Source: Atopobium sp. oral taxon 416 (lineage in GTDB: Bacteria > Actinomycetota > Coriobacteriia > Coriobacteriales > Atopobiaceae). From it: a stretch of DNA of 64,000 bases. Where the stretch lies: NCBI RefSeq assembly GCF_018128285.1, contig NZ_CP072380.1, forward strand, positions 372,001 to 436,000. Reading direction: 5' to 3'. The number at the start of each line of letters is the position of its first letter. Positions within the stretch are counted from its first letter, which is position 1. This document shows positions 55,658-64,000 of this stretch, piece by piece. The notes under the pieces were generated by a model. It was not told the origin of the DNA. It ran no database searches and was given only the letters and a program-made list of their open reading frames with translations. Position numbers and translations under genes: made by a program.

Positions 55658-56649
55658 CGCGTGAAACTAATAGGGGCTTCGATGTGGAATCCCTTATCAG
55701 GGGTGTCTCCTCCTCGAACGGTATCGTTTGCGTCTTGGGTTCCATGAATGCCGACTATACCGTTACGACCGAGCGGCTCCCCCTCCCGGGGGAGACAGTC
55801 CCGGGTGGCCCCATTGCCCTGCTTCCTGGGGGAAAGTCGGGCAATCAAGCGGCATCTGCCGCGCGAATTGGTGCAAACGTAAGGATGTTTGGCGCCCTTG
55901 GCAAAGATGAAAATGCTGACTTCCTTGCTGGGAAACTCATGGAAGCTGGAGTGGACGTCTCTCATGTGGCAAGACTCGAAGGGGCCAGCGGCTCCACTCT
56001 CATAACGGTCGACGCCGCTGGAGAGAATACGATTGTCTATTCGGCAGGATCGAATGCACTTCTCTCGCCATCATATATTGACTCTGTGCAATGCGACTTG
56101 ACGGAAGGGGCGGTATTGGGGCTTTGCCTCGAGAGCCCAATGGATGCCGTTGTCGAAGCGGCTACCATCTGCCACAGCGCAGGAATGACAGTGCTCCTGA
56201 ACGACTCGCCCTTTACCGCGTCATTGCCAACTGATTTGATAGAAGCTTGTGATGTGCTGCTGGTAAACGAGCATGAGATCACTCAGTTCCTTGGTGCGGA
56301 GAAGCTGGCTGGTGTCGATACGGACTGGCATGAGATCTCTTACCGTATGGCAGAAATCGGGTTTGAACGAGAGATCATTACGTTGGGCTCCGCAGGTTCA
56401 GTGGTCATAGATTCCGGCGAGATTGAACACGTAGATCCTGTAACGGTCAAGGCGATTGATATGACTGGGTGCGGTGATGCGTATATGGGCGCCATCCTTG
56501 CTGGTCTTGTCGCTGGGTATAACTTAGGAGATTCTGCACATATGGCGTCTGCTGTCTCGGCTTTTGCTGCAACGGGAAGGGGTGCCCAGTCATCTTATGG
56601 GAGTGGGGATCAGATAATAGATGCGCTCATGGGAGGATTCAGCGCCTAG
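55654..56649 (+). CDS. Ribokinase-like PfkB-family kinase
   Basis: A 331-residue kinase. It has the ribokinase-type VLGSMNADYTVTTERLPLPG and LPGGKSGNQAASAARIGANV (substrate site), and the C-terminal IDMTGCGDAYMGAILAGL with the catalytic Asp; the anion-hole Ala of the usual GAGD is Cys here. The first 25 residues precede the ribokinase core. GTG at 55654 overlaps the previous stop; an internal start near residue 26 is not excluded. It would add a second phosphate to the imported sugar phosphate before aldol cleavage. Confidence 0.88.
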   Translation: MTRETNRGFDVESLIRGVSSSNGIVCVLGSMNADYTVTTERLPLPGETVPGGPIALLPGGKSGNQAASAARIGANVRMFGALGKDENADFLAGKLMEAGVDVSHVARLEGASGSTLITVDAAGENTIVYSAGSNALLSPSYIDSVQCDLTEGAVLGLCLESPMDAVVEAATICHSAGMTVLLNDSPFTASLPTDLIEACDVLLVNEHEITQFLGAEKLAGVDTDWHEISYRMAEIGFEREIITLGSAGSVVIDSGEIEHVDPVTVKAIDMTGCGDAYMGAILAGLVAGYNLGDSAHMASAVSAFAATGRGAQSSYGSGDQIIDALMGGFSA

Positions 56650-56824
56650 AGTGTGCAGCTGGCTTTCGTGCTGTCGGTCAAACAAATCAATGATCAACTG
56701 TGCCTGTATGTGTCGATGGTTATTGCGGTGGTCTCCTTTTGGTGGCTGCCGCTTCCCATTTGTATGCGGCTTGCGAACAAGGGAAGTGGTATGTGTTGCC
56801 CGTATAGAAAACTCTATTTTGAGG

Positions 56825-56970
56825 GGTGAATCTACGCTCTGAGTGTAACAACTAATTACGAGGTAACGACCTACGTACGACCTAAGATGGTACTTGCAAA
56901 GACATCACCTTGGAGGCAGGCATGGGCCGCTACAGCCATCTTAGCATCGAGAAGCGCGAGGACATCATGG
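56825..56970 (+). repeat. Right 146-bp direct repeat (IS30-type left end)
   Basis: Partner of 48661-48806, same length and no gaps, about 86% identical. It includes a TTGGAGG ribosome site and the transposase start MGRYSHLSIEKREDIM. The distance between the repeats is 8164 bp and encloses the IS256 remnants, the RpiR gene and the whole PTS operon. Confidence 0.85.
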
Positions 56971-57475
56971 TTTGCTGGAGGAACCAAGAGGGCATAAAGT
57001 CAGATCGCGAGGGAGGTCGGCCGTCTCCAGGTAGATCAGACGCAACGGCAGCGTGACGAGCAGCGGGCGCTGGTACAGGGCCTCCCCGGCAAGCGCAGGG
57101 TCGACACCAGGCACAACCGCTCGAGGTGGCAAAGGCTCATGGACGGCCTAGGAGGTGCTCGCTTGTCGTTTGCTCCATGCGCGATAAGCATTGGTCCTAC
57201 GAGCAGATATCGGCCCACATCAGGGCCGAGTGGCCCTCTCCGTAAGCGACACCACCATCTACCGTACCGTGGAGTCGGGCTCGCTCAACTGCGAGCTTGC
57301 CGGCCACCACAAGGCCGCTCAGACACCCAACTCAGAGGCTATCAAAATACACGCCACAGACGCCGAGGTCCAGAAGGCCTACGATTCACTCAACCGAGGG
57401 CTGCGCAAGCGTCTGGGTTAGAAGTGCCTCTGGGAGGTCTATCACCACAAGACGTTGTACTTGCTTTGAGGATTC
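56922..57475 (+). pseudogene. IS30-family transposase, N-terminal half, decayed
   Basis: The reading starts MGRYSHLSIEKREDIMVCWR, shifts frame near 57000 (SQIAREVGR in the next frame), and continues in pieces: RDKHWSYEQISAHIRAEW near 57180-57237 and AEVQKAYDSLNRGLRKRLG before a stop at 57419. These are the helix-turn-helix and the W-S-x-E-Q-I motifs of IS30 transposases. The DDE catalytic half is absent. Confidence 0.72.
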
Positions 57476-57559
57476 ATCCTCCTTCGTCCTGTTGAATATG
57501 GTGTAGGCAGCGCCAAGCAGCTCGTCTCTTCGTGAGGGTGTAAGCGACGGGTTTACGTC

Positions 57560-57653
57560 TGTGCTTTACAGTAACCTGTAAGAGTGTCTTTTGTTCCTTC
57601 GCCATCTCCAGCACGGCTGCCATCTTGAAGCTCGCACTGTATGTCTTCCTCAT
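57560..57653 (-). pseudogene. IS3-type orfA N-terminal fragment
   Basis: On the - strand from 57653: MRKTYSASFKMAAVLEMAKE then QKTLLQVTVKHR, resembling the N-terminus of IS3-type orfA (MRKxYSxEFKxxxALEAxKxxKTL). No continuation is readable. The rest of 57476-57787 holds no recognisable gene. Confidence 0.45.
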
Positions 57654-57787
57654 GGTCTTCTACATCCTTGCCGTACAATCTGTATCCTTTGGAGACATCT
57701 TTGCGGGATTTGAAAGGATGGTCAAAATCCATGTCTTAGAATTACCGGCCATATTATTGCTCTGTGGACATTCATAAAACTTTGTAT

Positions 57788-57816
57788 TTTTCAGAAGTTT
57801 TTGCTAGTATTATAAT
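57788..57816 (+). promoter_or_regulatory. Promoter of the infA-rpmJ-alpha operon
   Basis: TTTTCA (57788-57793) and the consensus -10 TATAAT (57811-57816) with a 17-bp spacer, 43 bases before infA, in an AT-rich stretch just after the IS debris. It would restore expression of the genes cut off from the spc transcript. Confidence 0.7.
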
Positions 57817-57859
57817 TCACTGTCATTGTGGAGCTATATGACGTGAAAGGTTGTGAAAC

Positions 57860-58078
57860 TTGAGTAAGCAAGATGCAATTGAGCTTGAAGGTACTATCCT
57901 CGAGCCCTTGCCAAATGCGATGTTTCGAGTTGAGCTGGAGAATAAGAAGACGATTCTGTGCACCATTTCCGGGAAGATCCGTATGAACTACATCCGTATC
58001 CTTCCGGGTGACAAGGTGACCGTGGAGATCTCTCCCTATGATCTGACTCGGGGCCGCATAACATATCGTTACAAATAG
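57860..58078 (+). CDS. infA: Translation initiation factor IF-1
   Basis: A 72-residue OB-fold protein starting with TTG ([60 protein letters not shown]). It blocks the A site during initiation. GAAAGG lies 10 bases upstream. In most relatives it directly follows map; here 9.3 kb intervene. Confidence 0.96.
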   Translation: MSKQDAIELEGTILEPLPNAMFRVELENKKTILCTISGKIRMNYIRILPGDKVTVEISPYDLTRGRITYRYK

Positions 58079-58158
58079 AGAGCAATTTTAGAGAGCAATT
58101 TTCGCCTGCGGCTGGGCGTCTATATAGAACCTGTAGGAAACAATCGAAGGGGATTGCA

Positions 58159-58272
58159 ATGAAGGTACGTCCTTCGGTAAAGAAGATGTGCGACAAATGC
58201 AAGATTGTCCGTCGCCATGGTCGGGTTTACGTTATTTGCGAAAACCCTCGTCATAAGCAGCGCCAAGGTTAA
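58159..58272 (+). CDS. rpmJ: 50S ribosomal protein L36
   Basis: A 37-residue L36: [20 protein letters not shown] then [17 protein letters not shown]. It is the zinc-binding C+ form, with ligands in CDKC, the later Cys and the His near the end. GAAGGGG precedes the ATG by about 7 bases. Confidence 0.96.
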   Translation: MKVRPSVKKMCDKCKIVRRHGRVYVICENPRHKQRQG

Positions 58273-58286
58273 GAGAGGAGCAAAAG

Positions 58287-58658
58287 TTGCCACGTATTAA
58301 TGGTGTTGACCTCCCGCGTGAGAAGCGCGTTGAAGTTGGCTTAACCTATCTTTATGGCATTGGCCGTACGTCCGCTACCAAGATTTGCAAAGAGAGTGGG
58401 ATCAATCCGGACACTCGTGTCCGCGATCTCACTGAGGGAGAAGTAACAAAGATCCGCGAGTACATCAACGCGCATTACACTGTCGAGGGCGATCTTCGCC
58501 GTGAGCGTCGTCAGAACATCAACCGTCTCATGGAGATCGGTTGCTACCGTGGTCTTCGTCACCGTAAAGGTTTACCTGTTCATGGACAGCGCACCCACAC
58601 GAACGCTCGCACCCGCAAGGGTCCGCGTCGCCAGATCGGTGCTAGGGCGAAGGCTTAA
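58287..58658 (+). CDS. rpsM: 30S ribosomal protein S13
   Basis: A 123-residue S13 starting with TTG ([50 protein letters not shown]). It bridges the subunits and contacts P-site tRNA. AGAGGAG lies upstream. Confidence 0.97.
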   Translation: MPRINGVDLPREKRVEVGLTYLYGIGRTSATKICKESGINPDTRVRDLTEGEVTKIREYINAHYTVEGDLRRERRQNINRLMEIGCYRGLRHRKGLPVHGQRTHTNARTRKGPRRQIGARAKA

Positions 58659-58668
58659 GGAGTAGTAG

Positions 58669-59067
58669 ATGCCACAGAAGAATCAGCGCACGACGCGCGT
58701 GAAGCGCTCTGAGCGCAAAAATATCGCTGTGGGCCAAGCCCACATCAAGAGCACCTTTAACAACACGATCGTCTCTATCTCCGATGCACAGGGCAATGTC
58801 ATTGCCTGGCAGTCCGGCGGCACGGTCGGCTTCAAGGGCTCCCGTAAATCCACCCCGTTCGCGGCACAGATCGCAGCTGAGCAGGCTGCCAAGGCCGCTA
58901 TGGAGCATGGTCTTCACAAGATCACCGTCTTCGTGAAGGGTCCCGGCTCTGGCCGAGAGACCGCTATTCGTTCACTTCAGGCAGCAGGCCTGGAGGTTTC
59001 AGGTATTCAGGATAAGACACCCATCGCGCACAACGGTTGCCGTCCGCGCAAGCGTCGTCGCAACTGA
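58669..59067 (+). CDS. rpsK: 30S ribosomal protein S11
   Basis: A 132-residue S11 ([53 protein letters not shown]-like basic end). TAAGGAG precedes the ATG. Confidence 0.97.
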   Translation: MPQKNQRTTRVKRSERKNIAVGQAHIKSTFNNTIVSISDAQGNVIAWQSGGTVGFKGSRKSTPFAAQIAAEQAAKAAMEHGLHKITVFVKGPGSGRETAIRSLQAAGLEVSGIQDKTPIAHNGCRPRKRRRN

Positions 59068-59082
59068 GGAAGGACAGTAGCT

Positions 59083-59676
59083 ATGGCAGTAGATAGGACG
59101 CCTGTCCTTAAGAGATGCCGCCAACTCGGCATCGAGCCCACGATTATGGGCATCAATAAGAAATCGAATCGTCAGCCGAAGCAGCGCCGCCGTCAGGAAT
59201 CTGAGTACGGCCAGCAGCTCCGTGAGAAGCAGAAGGCAAAGTTCATCTACGGTGTGCTCGAAGAGCAGTTTCACGGGTATTATGAGAAGGCCCTGAGAAT
59301 TGAGGGCGTCACCGGTGACAACCTGATGATCCTGCTTGAGACCCGCCTTGACAACGTTGTGTTCCGTCTGGGCTTTGCTCGTACGCGCAAAGAGGCCCGT
59401 CAGACCGTTCGTCACGGCCACATCACGGTCAATGGTAAGCGCGTCGACATCCCCTCTTACCGCGTGAAGGCGGGGGACGTTGTGGCAGTCGCGCAGAAGG
59501 CAAAGGATCTGCTCCCGATCAAGGAGGCAATCGTCGCCTCTGAGCACATGGCCGTTCCCTCTTGGCTTGAGGTAGACATCGAGAAACTTTCTGGTACGGT
59601 GCTGACCCTCCCGACGCTGGATCAGATCGATACTGGTATTGACCCGCGGCTTATCGTCGAGCTCTACTCCAAGTAA
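59083..59676 (+). CDS. rpsD: 30S ribosomal protein S4
   Basis: A 197-residue S4 without the N-terminal zinc motif (VDRTPVLKRCRQLGIEPTIM; NKKSNRQPKQRRRQESEYGQ; S4 domain with RQTVRHGHITVNGKRVDIPS). It is an assembly initiator and, in many bacteria, the translational repressor of the alpha operon. Confidence 0.97.
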   Translation: MAVDRTPVLKRCRQLGIEPTIMGINKKSNRQPKQRRRQESEYGQQLREKQKAKFIYGVLEEQFHGYYEKALRIEGVTGDNLMILLETRLDNVVFRLGFARTRKEARQTVRHGHITVNGKRVDIPSYRVKAGDVVAVAQKAKDLLPIKEAIVASEHMAVPSWLEVDIEKLSGTVLTLPTLDQIDTGIDPRLIVELYSK

Positions 59677-59699
59677 TAGGAAACGGTTGGAGGTTATAC

Positions 59700-60641
59700 A
59701 TGTCCGATTTCATCCGGCCAACTGTGTCGGTAGAAGAGGTCAATGACAAAATTGCCCGTGTCACTGCTGAGCCGCTTGAGCGCGGCTACGGTGATACCCT
59801 CGGTAATTCTTTGAGGCGTGTCCTGCTTTCCTCACTTAAAGGAGCTGCGGCAGAGTCTATCAAGATCGACGGTGTACAGCATGAGTTCACCACGGTTCCG
59901 GGCGTCTACGAGGATGTCACGGACATTGTCCTGAACATCAAGGGTCTGGTCTTCCATTCCATGGGGATGGGCGATCATGCGATCGCGACCATCAACGTGG
60001 ACGGTCCGATGACGGTCACCGGCGGAGATCTGCAGGTCCCTGCTGAGTTCGAGGTCGTCAACCCAGACCATGTGATCTGTACGCTCGATGACGGCGCCCA
60101 TCTGAAGATGGGGATCAACATCGGCATGGGTCGTGGCTATGTCTCTGAGGCAGACCACGACAACCCTGATGACCCGATTGGCACGATCGCGGTCGATTCC
60201 CTGTATTCACCGGTGCGTCGTTGTGCGAAGGTCGTCGAGCCCTGCCGTGTCGGGCAGCGGACCGACTATGACAGATTGATCCTTGAGGTCGAAACCGACG
60301 GGTCTGTGACCCCGCAGGATGCGGTCGTTGAGGCAGCGAATATCATCGATCAGCACATGAACGCATTCATGGGCCTGGGAGAGAAGCCCGAAGACGAAGA
60401 GGACGCTTCCATCTTCGTTCAGAAGAAGGAAGATGACAACACTGAGCTCGACAAGAAGATCGAGGATCTGGACCTTTCGGTCCGTTCCTACAACTGCCTG
60501 AAGCGTGCAGGGATCCACTCTGTCCGCCAGCTTGTTGAGTTCTCTGAGAATGACCTGCTCAACATCCGCAATTTTGGTGTTAAGTCCATCGAGGAAGTCA
60601 AGGATAAGCTAGAGTCCATGGGACTCTCATTAAAGCCTTAA
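59700..60641 (+). CDS. rpoA: DNA-directed RNA polymerase subunit alpha
   Basis: A 313-residue subunit. N-terminal domain: EPLERGYGDTLGNSLRRVLL (dimer and beta contact). C-terminal domain from about 247: LDLSVRSYNCLKRAGIHSVR, LLNIRNFGVKSIEEVKDKLE, which contacts UP elements and activators. Between them is an acidic linker. GGTTGGAGG precedes the ATG. Confidence 0.98.
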   Translation: MSDFIRPTVSVEEVNDKIARVTAEPLERGYGDTLGNSLRRVLLSSLKGAAAESIKIDGVQHEFTTVPGVYEDVTDIVLNIKGLVFHSMGMGDHAIATINVDGPMTVTGGDLQVPAEFEVVNPDHVICTLDDGAHLKMGINIGMGRGYVSEADHDNPDDPIGTIAVDSLYSPVRRCAKVVEPCRVGQRTDYDRLILEVETDGSVTPQDAVVEAANIIDQHMNAFMGLGEKPEDEEDASIFVQKKEDDNTELDKKIEDLDLSVRSYNCLKRAGIHSVRQLVEFSENDLLNIRNFGVKSIEEVKDKLESMGLSLKP

Positions 60642-60677
60642 GACTCATCGAACGTTGTTAATAGGAGCATATATACC

Positions 60678-61205
60678 ATGAGACACAATAAGAAACATGG
60701 CATGAAGCTCGGGACTGATGCGAGTCATACCAAGGCCATGAAGAAGAGCCTCACCTGTGCTCTTCTGGCCAATGACCGTATCAAGACCCTCGAACCGCGT
60801 GCTAAGGCAATCCGCCCTGATGTCGATCACGTTATCACCTGGGCAAAGAAGGGCGATCTGCACTCTCGCCGTCTCGCAATCAAGACCGTCGGCGACAAAG
60901 AGGTCGTACGTGAGGTCTTCGAGAAGGCTCAGCAGGGCCTTTGGAAGGACCGCCAGGGTGGCTACACCCGCATCATGAAGCTCGGCAAGCGCAAGGGTGA
61001 CAATTCCGATGTCGTTATCATCGAGCTTGTCAACGAGGCAGTGAAGCCGAAAGCTACTGCCGATACTGTCAAGCCTGTCGCTGAGCCTGAGCCGGTTGCG
61101 GCTGAGGACAGCAAGGATGACGCTGCTGAGGCTGCGAAAGACGATGAGCCCGCAGAGGATTCTGTAGAGGATGACACTCCTGCTGAGGAAACTCCTACAG
61201 AGTAG
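60678..61205 (+). CDS. rplQ: 50S ribosomal protein L17 with acidic extension
   Basis: The first 117 residues are L17 (RHNKKHGMKLGTDASHTKAM; RAKAIRPDVDHVITWAKKGD; GGYTRIMKLGKRKGD). The remaining 58 residues are an Ala/Glu/Asp/Pro-rich acidic tail (VAAEDSKDDAAEAAKDDEPA), as seen in several actinobacterial L17 proteins. Ends the alpha operon. Confidence 0.96.
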   Translation: MRHNKKHGMKLGTDASHTKAMKKSLTCALLANDRIKTLEPRAKAIRPDVDHVITWAKKGDLHSRRLAIKTVGDKEVVREVFEKAQQGLWKDRQGGYTRIMKLGKRKGDNSDVVIIELVNEAVKPKATADTVKPVAEPEPVAAEDSKDDAAEAAKDDEPAEDSVEDDTPAEETPTE

Positions 61206-61232
61206 TCAAGCGCAACATGTGGTTATTGGCAG

Positions 61233-61263
61233 AGGCCTCGGACGTATATTCGGGGCCTTTTTG
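61233..61263 (+). terminator. Rho-independent terminator after rplQ
   Basis: AGGCCTCG (61233-61240) pairs with CGGGGCCT (61251-61258, one G-U pair), 10-base loop, followed by TTTTT. It ends the alpha operon. Confidence 0.85.
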
Positions 61264-61295
61264 CTGCACAAATATAGGACAGGGGAGGGGGATCA

Positions 61296-63719
61296 ATGCT
61301 GGCATTTCAAGACGTAGGATTCAGCTATGACAGCGATACGGACGTCTTACACGACATTAGCTTCAGCGTGGCCCCTGGATCCTGCGTTGCCGTGGTTGGC
61401 GCCAACGGTTCAGGGAAGTCGACAGTAGCCTCCCTTGCCAATGCTACCTATCTGCCGAGTATAGGGAAGGTTAGTGTCGATAAAGACTCGACTGCTGATA
61501 CTTCAGAGCTTGAGATCAAGCAGCGCGTTGCGATCGTGAGGCAGGATCCTACTACTCAGATTGTCTCGAGCCGGGTTGCCGACGAAGTGGCCTTTGGTCC
61601 GCACAACCTTGGAATGACCGGTGCAGCTCTGCGTGAGCGGGTTGACTACGCGCTCAGGGTAGTCGGGCTTGCCGACAAGGAGGATGCGGATACCGAGGGG
61701 CTCTCCGGGGGAGAGCAGGTGTGCCTTTCAGTTGCAAGCGCCCTTGCGATGAAACCCAGGTATGTGGTGCTCGACGAGGTCGGGGCCCAACTCGATGTCA
61801 CGATGCGCGAACGGGTCCGCTCACAGTGGGTCGCCGCCAAGTGTGCGGGCACCGGTATCTTGCTGATCACCCATGAACCCACCGACTTGCTCTGGGCTGA
61901 CACCGTTGTGGTTCTGCATGAGGGAAGGATTGGATGGAGCGGATCCTCCGATCAGTTCTTCTCTGATGCAAAAGCACTCACTATGGCTGAAATGGACACT
62001 CTTCCATTTGCGCAGGCGCTACATATGACTCTCGGCAATGGATTGACCTGCAGCCAATTGGCTAGTGACGATGGAACCGTGAAGATCGACGGGCTCGCTA
62101 GCTTCGCTCCTCAGCATAACCTGACTGCAAAGTTGCGTGCGTGTTTTGAACGGGCACACCACTATGAGCCCTCGCACAAGAGAACACCTCTATTGGAGCT
62201 CAAGGGCGGCTGCGCCTGCTTTGGGAAGCAGCAGGTTCTCAACTCGATTGATCTCACGATCCACTCCAAGGAGATCCTCCTCGTAGCCGGAAGATCGGGA
62301 AGCGGGAAGAGTACCCTCGCGCACTGCTGTGCAGGTGTACAACCCTTGTCATCCGGTCGCTGCACATTGAAGGGCCGGCCGGTACACGCCGGTGAGATTG
62401 GCCTCAACTTCCAGCGGCCGCACTCACAGCTCTTCTGCGATATAGTTTCTGAAGATATAGGGTTTGGCCCCACCAATATAGGTATGTCCCCCGAGCGTGT
62501 GTCTCAGGCGGTTCAGGACTCCTGTGAGAGTCTCTCTATCCCGTCCACGATGCTTCCCCGGCATCCCCTCACCCTTTCGGGCGGCTATCAGCGCCGTGTC
62601 GCAATCGCCGGTGTGGTGGCGATGCAGCCTCCTGTCTACGTGTTCGATGAGCCGGGAGCCGGACTGGACGCGGCGGGAAAATCCCAGATCCATAGGCTGC
62701 TCCACAGCCTTGCTCGACAAGGGGCGGGGATTCTTTTGGTCTCCCACGATCTAGATGAGTGGATCCCTGAGGCGGATCGGGTCGCACTCCTTGCACAGGG
62801 TACGTTGGTAGGCTTGTATCCGGCGCATGAGGTTGTTCAGCGTCCGGAACTTCTACGGCAGGCGGGGCTCGCCGTGCCCCCTGAGCTTGCATTGTGTTCG
62901 TATTTGGAGGGGCGTACAGTGCCGGCTGCTCCTGCGGCACAACCAGATGGAAAGCCTATAGTGTCAGGCCAGCTGTCTGCTCTTGAGCTTTGCGACGCTC
63001 GCATCAAAGCGCTTGCACTTATCCTGGTGACGGTGGCTACGTTTATGGCACAGGGACCAGTGGCCTTTGCGGCGCTCGCAGGAATCCTTGTTCTCGTCTG
63101 TGCACTGAGTCCGATCCATTCCTGCGATATCGCACACGGGGTCCGTCCCACCTTGATCATTCTGATCGTAGTGTTGCTGATCAACTCCCTCAGGTTTGAT
63201 AGGACGGGGGATCTGCAATTGGGGTATCTCTCGGCGAGCAGTATTGGGGCGCTGAGGGGCGCCTGTGCGGTTCTACGGATCGTTCTGATCGTCGGCTTTG
63301 CCCTCGTCGTAGCTTCGAGCACAACCCCTCCTGAGGGGGCTGACGGGGTAGCGCGGCTTCTACAGCCGCTGCGAAACCTCGAAGTTGCGGTTGACGATGT
63401 GAGCATGACGATGGCACTGGCGTTACGGTTTCTGCCGGTCAGCGCACACGAGTTTGCGCGAATCAAAGATGCGCAGGAGGCTCGGGCGCTTGATTTCAGT
63501 AAAGGAAACATCGCGGAGCGGTTGGGGCATTGGAACGCGGTTCTGGTGCCTGCGATCGTGGCACTCTTCCGGAGGTCGGACGAGGTAGCGCTTGCCCTCA
63601 ATGATCGGGCCTATGGGGCACATGCGCGGATTCCTGAGACAAAGCCGCTCGGTGTGCGTGACATTGCGCTTCTCGTGGTGAGTTGTGGTGTGGTAGTGAT
63701 AGCAGGAGGTGGGCTATAA
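61296..63719 (+). CDS. Energy-coupling factor transporter core: EcfA-EcfA-EcfT fusion
   Basis: An 807-residue fusion of two ATPases and the transmembrane coupling subunit of ECF vitamin/metal importers. ATPase 1 (residues 1-225): Walker A GANGSGKST at 35-43, LSGGEQ, VVLDEVGAQLD (Val replaces the usual Pro). ATPase 2 (about 300-520): Walker A GRSGSGKST near 331-339, LSGGYQRR, VYVFDEPGAGLD. EcfT part (about 555-807): four to five helices and the coupling-helix motifs MTMALALRFLPVSAHEFARI, DAQEARALDF and DEVALALNDRAYG. In most Gram-positives these are three genes at this same place between rplQ and truA. No substrate-binding S component is adjacent, so it is probably a shared group II module. 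AGGGGAGGGGG precedes the ATG. Confidence 0.92.
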   Translation: MLAFQDVGFSYDSDTDVLHDISFSVAPGSCVAVVGANGSGKSTVASLANATYLPSIGKVSVDKDSTADTSELEIKQRVAIVRQDPTTQIVSSRVADEVAFGPHNLGMTGAALRERVDYALRVVGLADKEDADTEGLSGGEQVCLSVASALAMKPRYVVLDEVGAQLDVTMRERVRSQWVAAKCAGTGILLITHEPTDLLWADTVVVLHEGRIGWSGSSDQFFSDAKALTMAEMDTLPFAQALHMTLGNGLTCSQLASDDGTVKIDGLASFAPQHNLTAKLRACFERAHHYEPSHKRTPLLELKGGCACFGKQQVLNSIDLTIHSKEILLVAGRSGSGKSTLAHCCAGVQPLSSGRCTLKGRPVHAGEIGLNFQRPHSQLFCDIVSEDIGFGPTNIGMSPERVSQAVQDSCESLSIPSTMLPRHPLTLSGGYQRRVAIAGVVAMQPPVYVFDEPGAGLDAAGKSQIHRLLHSLARQGAGILLVSHDLDEWIPEADRVALLAQGTLVGLYPAHEVVQRPELLRQAGLAVPPELALCSYLEGRTVPAAPAAQPDGKPIVSGQLSALELCDARIKALALILVTVATFMAQGPVAFAALAGILVLVCALSPIHSCDIAHGVRPTLIILIVVLLINSLRFDRTGDLQLGYLSASSIGALRGACAVLRIVLIVGFALVVASSTTPPEGADGVARLLQPLRNLEVAVDDVSMTMALALRFLPVSAHEFARIKDAQEARALDFSKGNIAERLGHWNAVLVPAIVALFRRSDEVALALNDRAYGAHARIPETKPLGVRDIALLVVSCGVVVIAGGGL

Positions 63720-63720
63720 C

Positions 63721-64000
63721 ATGCAGCCTGAGATGGATACAACATTGGTGTTGAAGATCGGATACCGCGGGGCCCAATTTGCGGGCTTTGCGGCGCAGCC
63801 AAACACAAGGACCGTGGCAGGGGAACTTGGCCGCGCCCTCAAGACCTTTCTGCGAAGGCCGGTCGAGCTCACTTGTGCCGGTAGGACGGATACCGGCGTC
63901 CATGCCCAGGCTCAGTATGTGAGCCTGCCGGTTACCGCACAGGAAGCGTGTATCAACGCCGGCCGCATTCAGCGTGCTCTGAATGCCCTCACCCCGGACG
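63721..64000 (+). CDS. truA: tRNA pseudouridine synthase A (partial, runs off the window)
   Basis: The first 93 residues of TruA: VLKIGYRGAQFAGFAAQPNT, then the catalytic Asp in CAGRTDTGVHAQAQ. The enzyme makes pseudouridine at positions 38-40 of tRNA anticodon arms. The ATG follows the transporter stop by one base, and the ribosome site AGGAGGTGG lies in the end of that gene, so the two are coupled. The 3' end lies outside the window. Confidence 0.95.
   Translation, partial: MQPEMDTTLVLKIGYRGAQFAGFAAQPNTRTVAGELGRALKTFLRRPVELTCAGRTDTGVHAQAQYVSLPVTAQEACINAGRIQRALNALTPD

Noticed and set aside
48661-57859. The map-infA island as a prophage or integrative element
   Set aside because: No integrase, phage or conjugation genes and no tRNA attachment site; the only mobility signs are IS remnants.

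Overview
The window looks like a chromosomal segment from a moderately GC-rich Gram-positive bacterium of the Actinomycetota, most likely class Coriobacteriia (Olsenella/Atopobium-like). This is inferred from the ribosomal operon content and order, zinc-type L24 and S14, the frequent TTG and GTG starts, a fused EcfA-EcfA-EcfT protein ahead of truA, and an abundance of PTS operons. No 16S gene or other taxonomic marker was available.

Layout. (1) 1-1500: decayed IS3-type and IS256-type transposases. (2) 1534-17033: a Wzx/Wzy-type extracellular or capsular polysaccharide locus, all on the + strand. It has a priming phosphoglycosyl transferase, two family-4 glycosyltransferases joined in frame by a run of 28 G, two family-2 glycosyltransferases, a PF05704-type capsule transferase, a WbqC-family protein, a Wzz/tyrosine-kinase-like protein, a Wzy-like polymerase, a VanZ-like protein, a Wzx flippase, a DegT aminotransferase, a hexapeptide acyltransferase and an ATP-grasp enzyme. 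(3) 17034-19244: decay zone with a glycoside hydrolase family 2 remnant, an MBG-repeat surface-protein remnant and a MITE-like inverted repeat. (4) 19245-26053: sugar operon with class II aldolase, PfkB kinase, ascorbate-type PTS EIIA/EIIB/EIIC, a small TPR-like protein, a P-loop kinase and, after a GC-rich gap, a GntR/UTRA regulator. (5) 26336-28974: nested IS256, IS3 and IS1634-like remnants and the tail of an HxlR regulator, then a membrane acyltransferase on the - strand.

(6) 30296-61205 is the str-S10-spc-alpha ribosomal superoperon: rpsL-rpsG-fusA-rpsJ, rplC-D-W-B, rpsS-rplV-rpsC-rplP-rpmC-rpsQ, rplN-rplX, rplE-rpsN-rpsH-rplF-rplR-rpsE-rpmD-rplO-secY-adk-map, infA-rpmJ-rpsM-rpsK-rpsD-rpoA-rplQ. 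It is unusual because it is broken three times: a terminator and new promoter separate rpsJ from rplC; two redox genes sit between rplX and rplE; and about 9.3 kb sits between map and infA. That last segment carries IS debris and a mannose-family PTS operon (RpiR regulator, class II aldolase, EIIA, EIIB, EIIC, EIID, a small membrane protein and a ribokinase-like enzyme). It is bracketed by two 146-bp direct repeats belonging to decayed IS30-type elements. tuf is absent from its usual place after fusA.

(7) 61296-64000: a fused energy-coupling-factor transporter core and the start of truA.

Main points for a second look: the G28 tract, which could switch two glycosyltransferases between fused and separate forms; the IS-bounded insertions into the most conserved operon of the genome; two sugar operons with the same PTS-kinase-aldolase logic but unrelated permeases; a kinase-like domain without its ATP-binding Ser/Thr; and an S12 with Arg at position 88.
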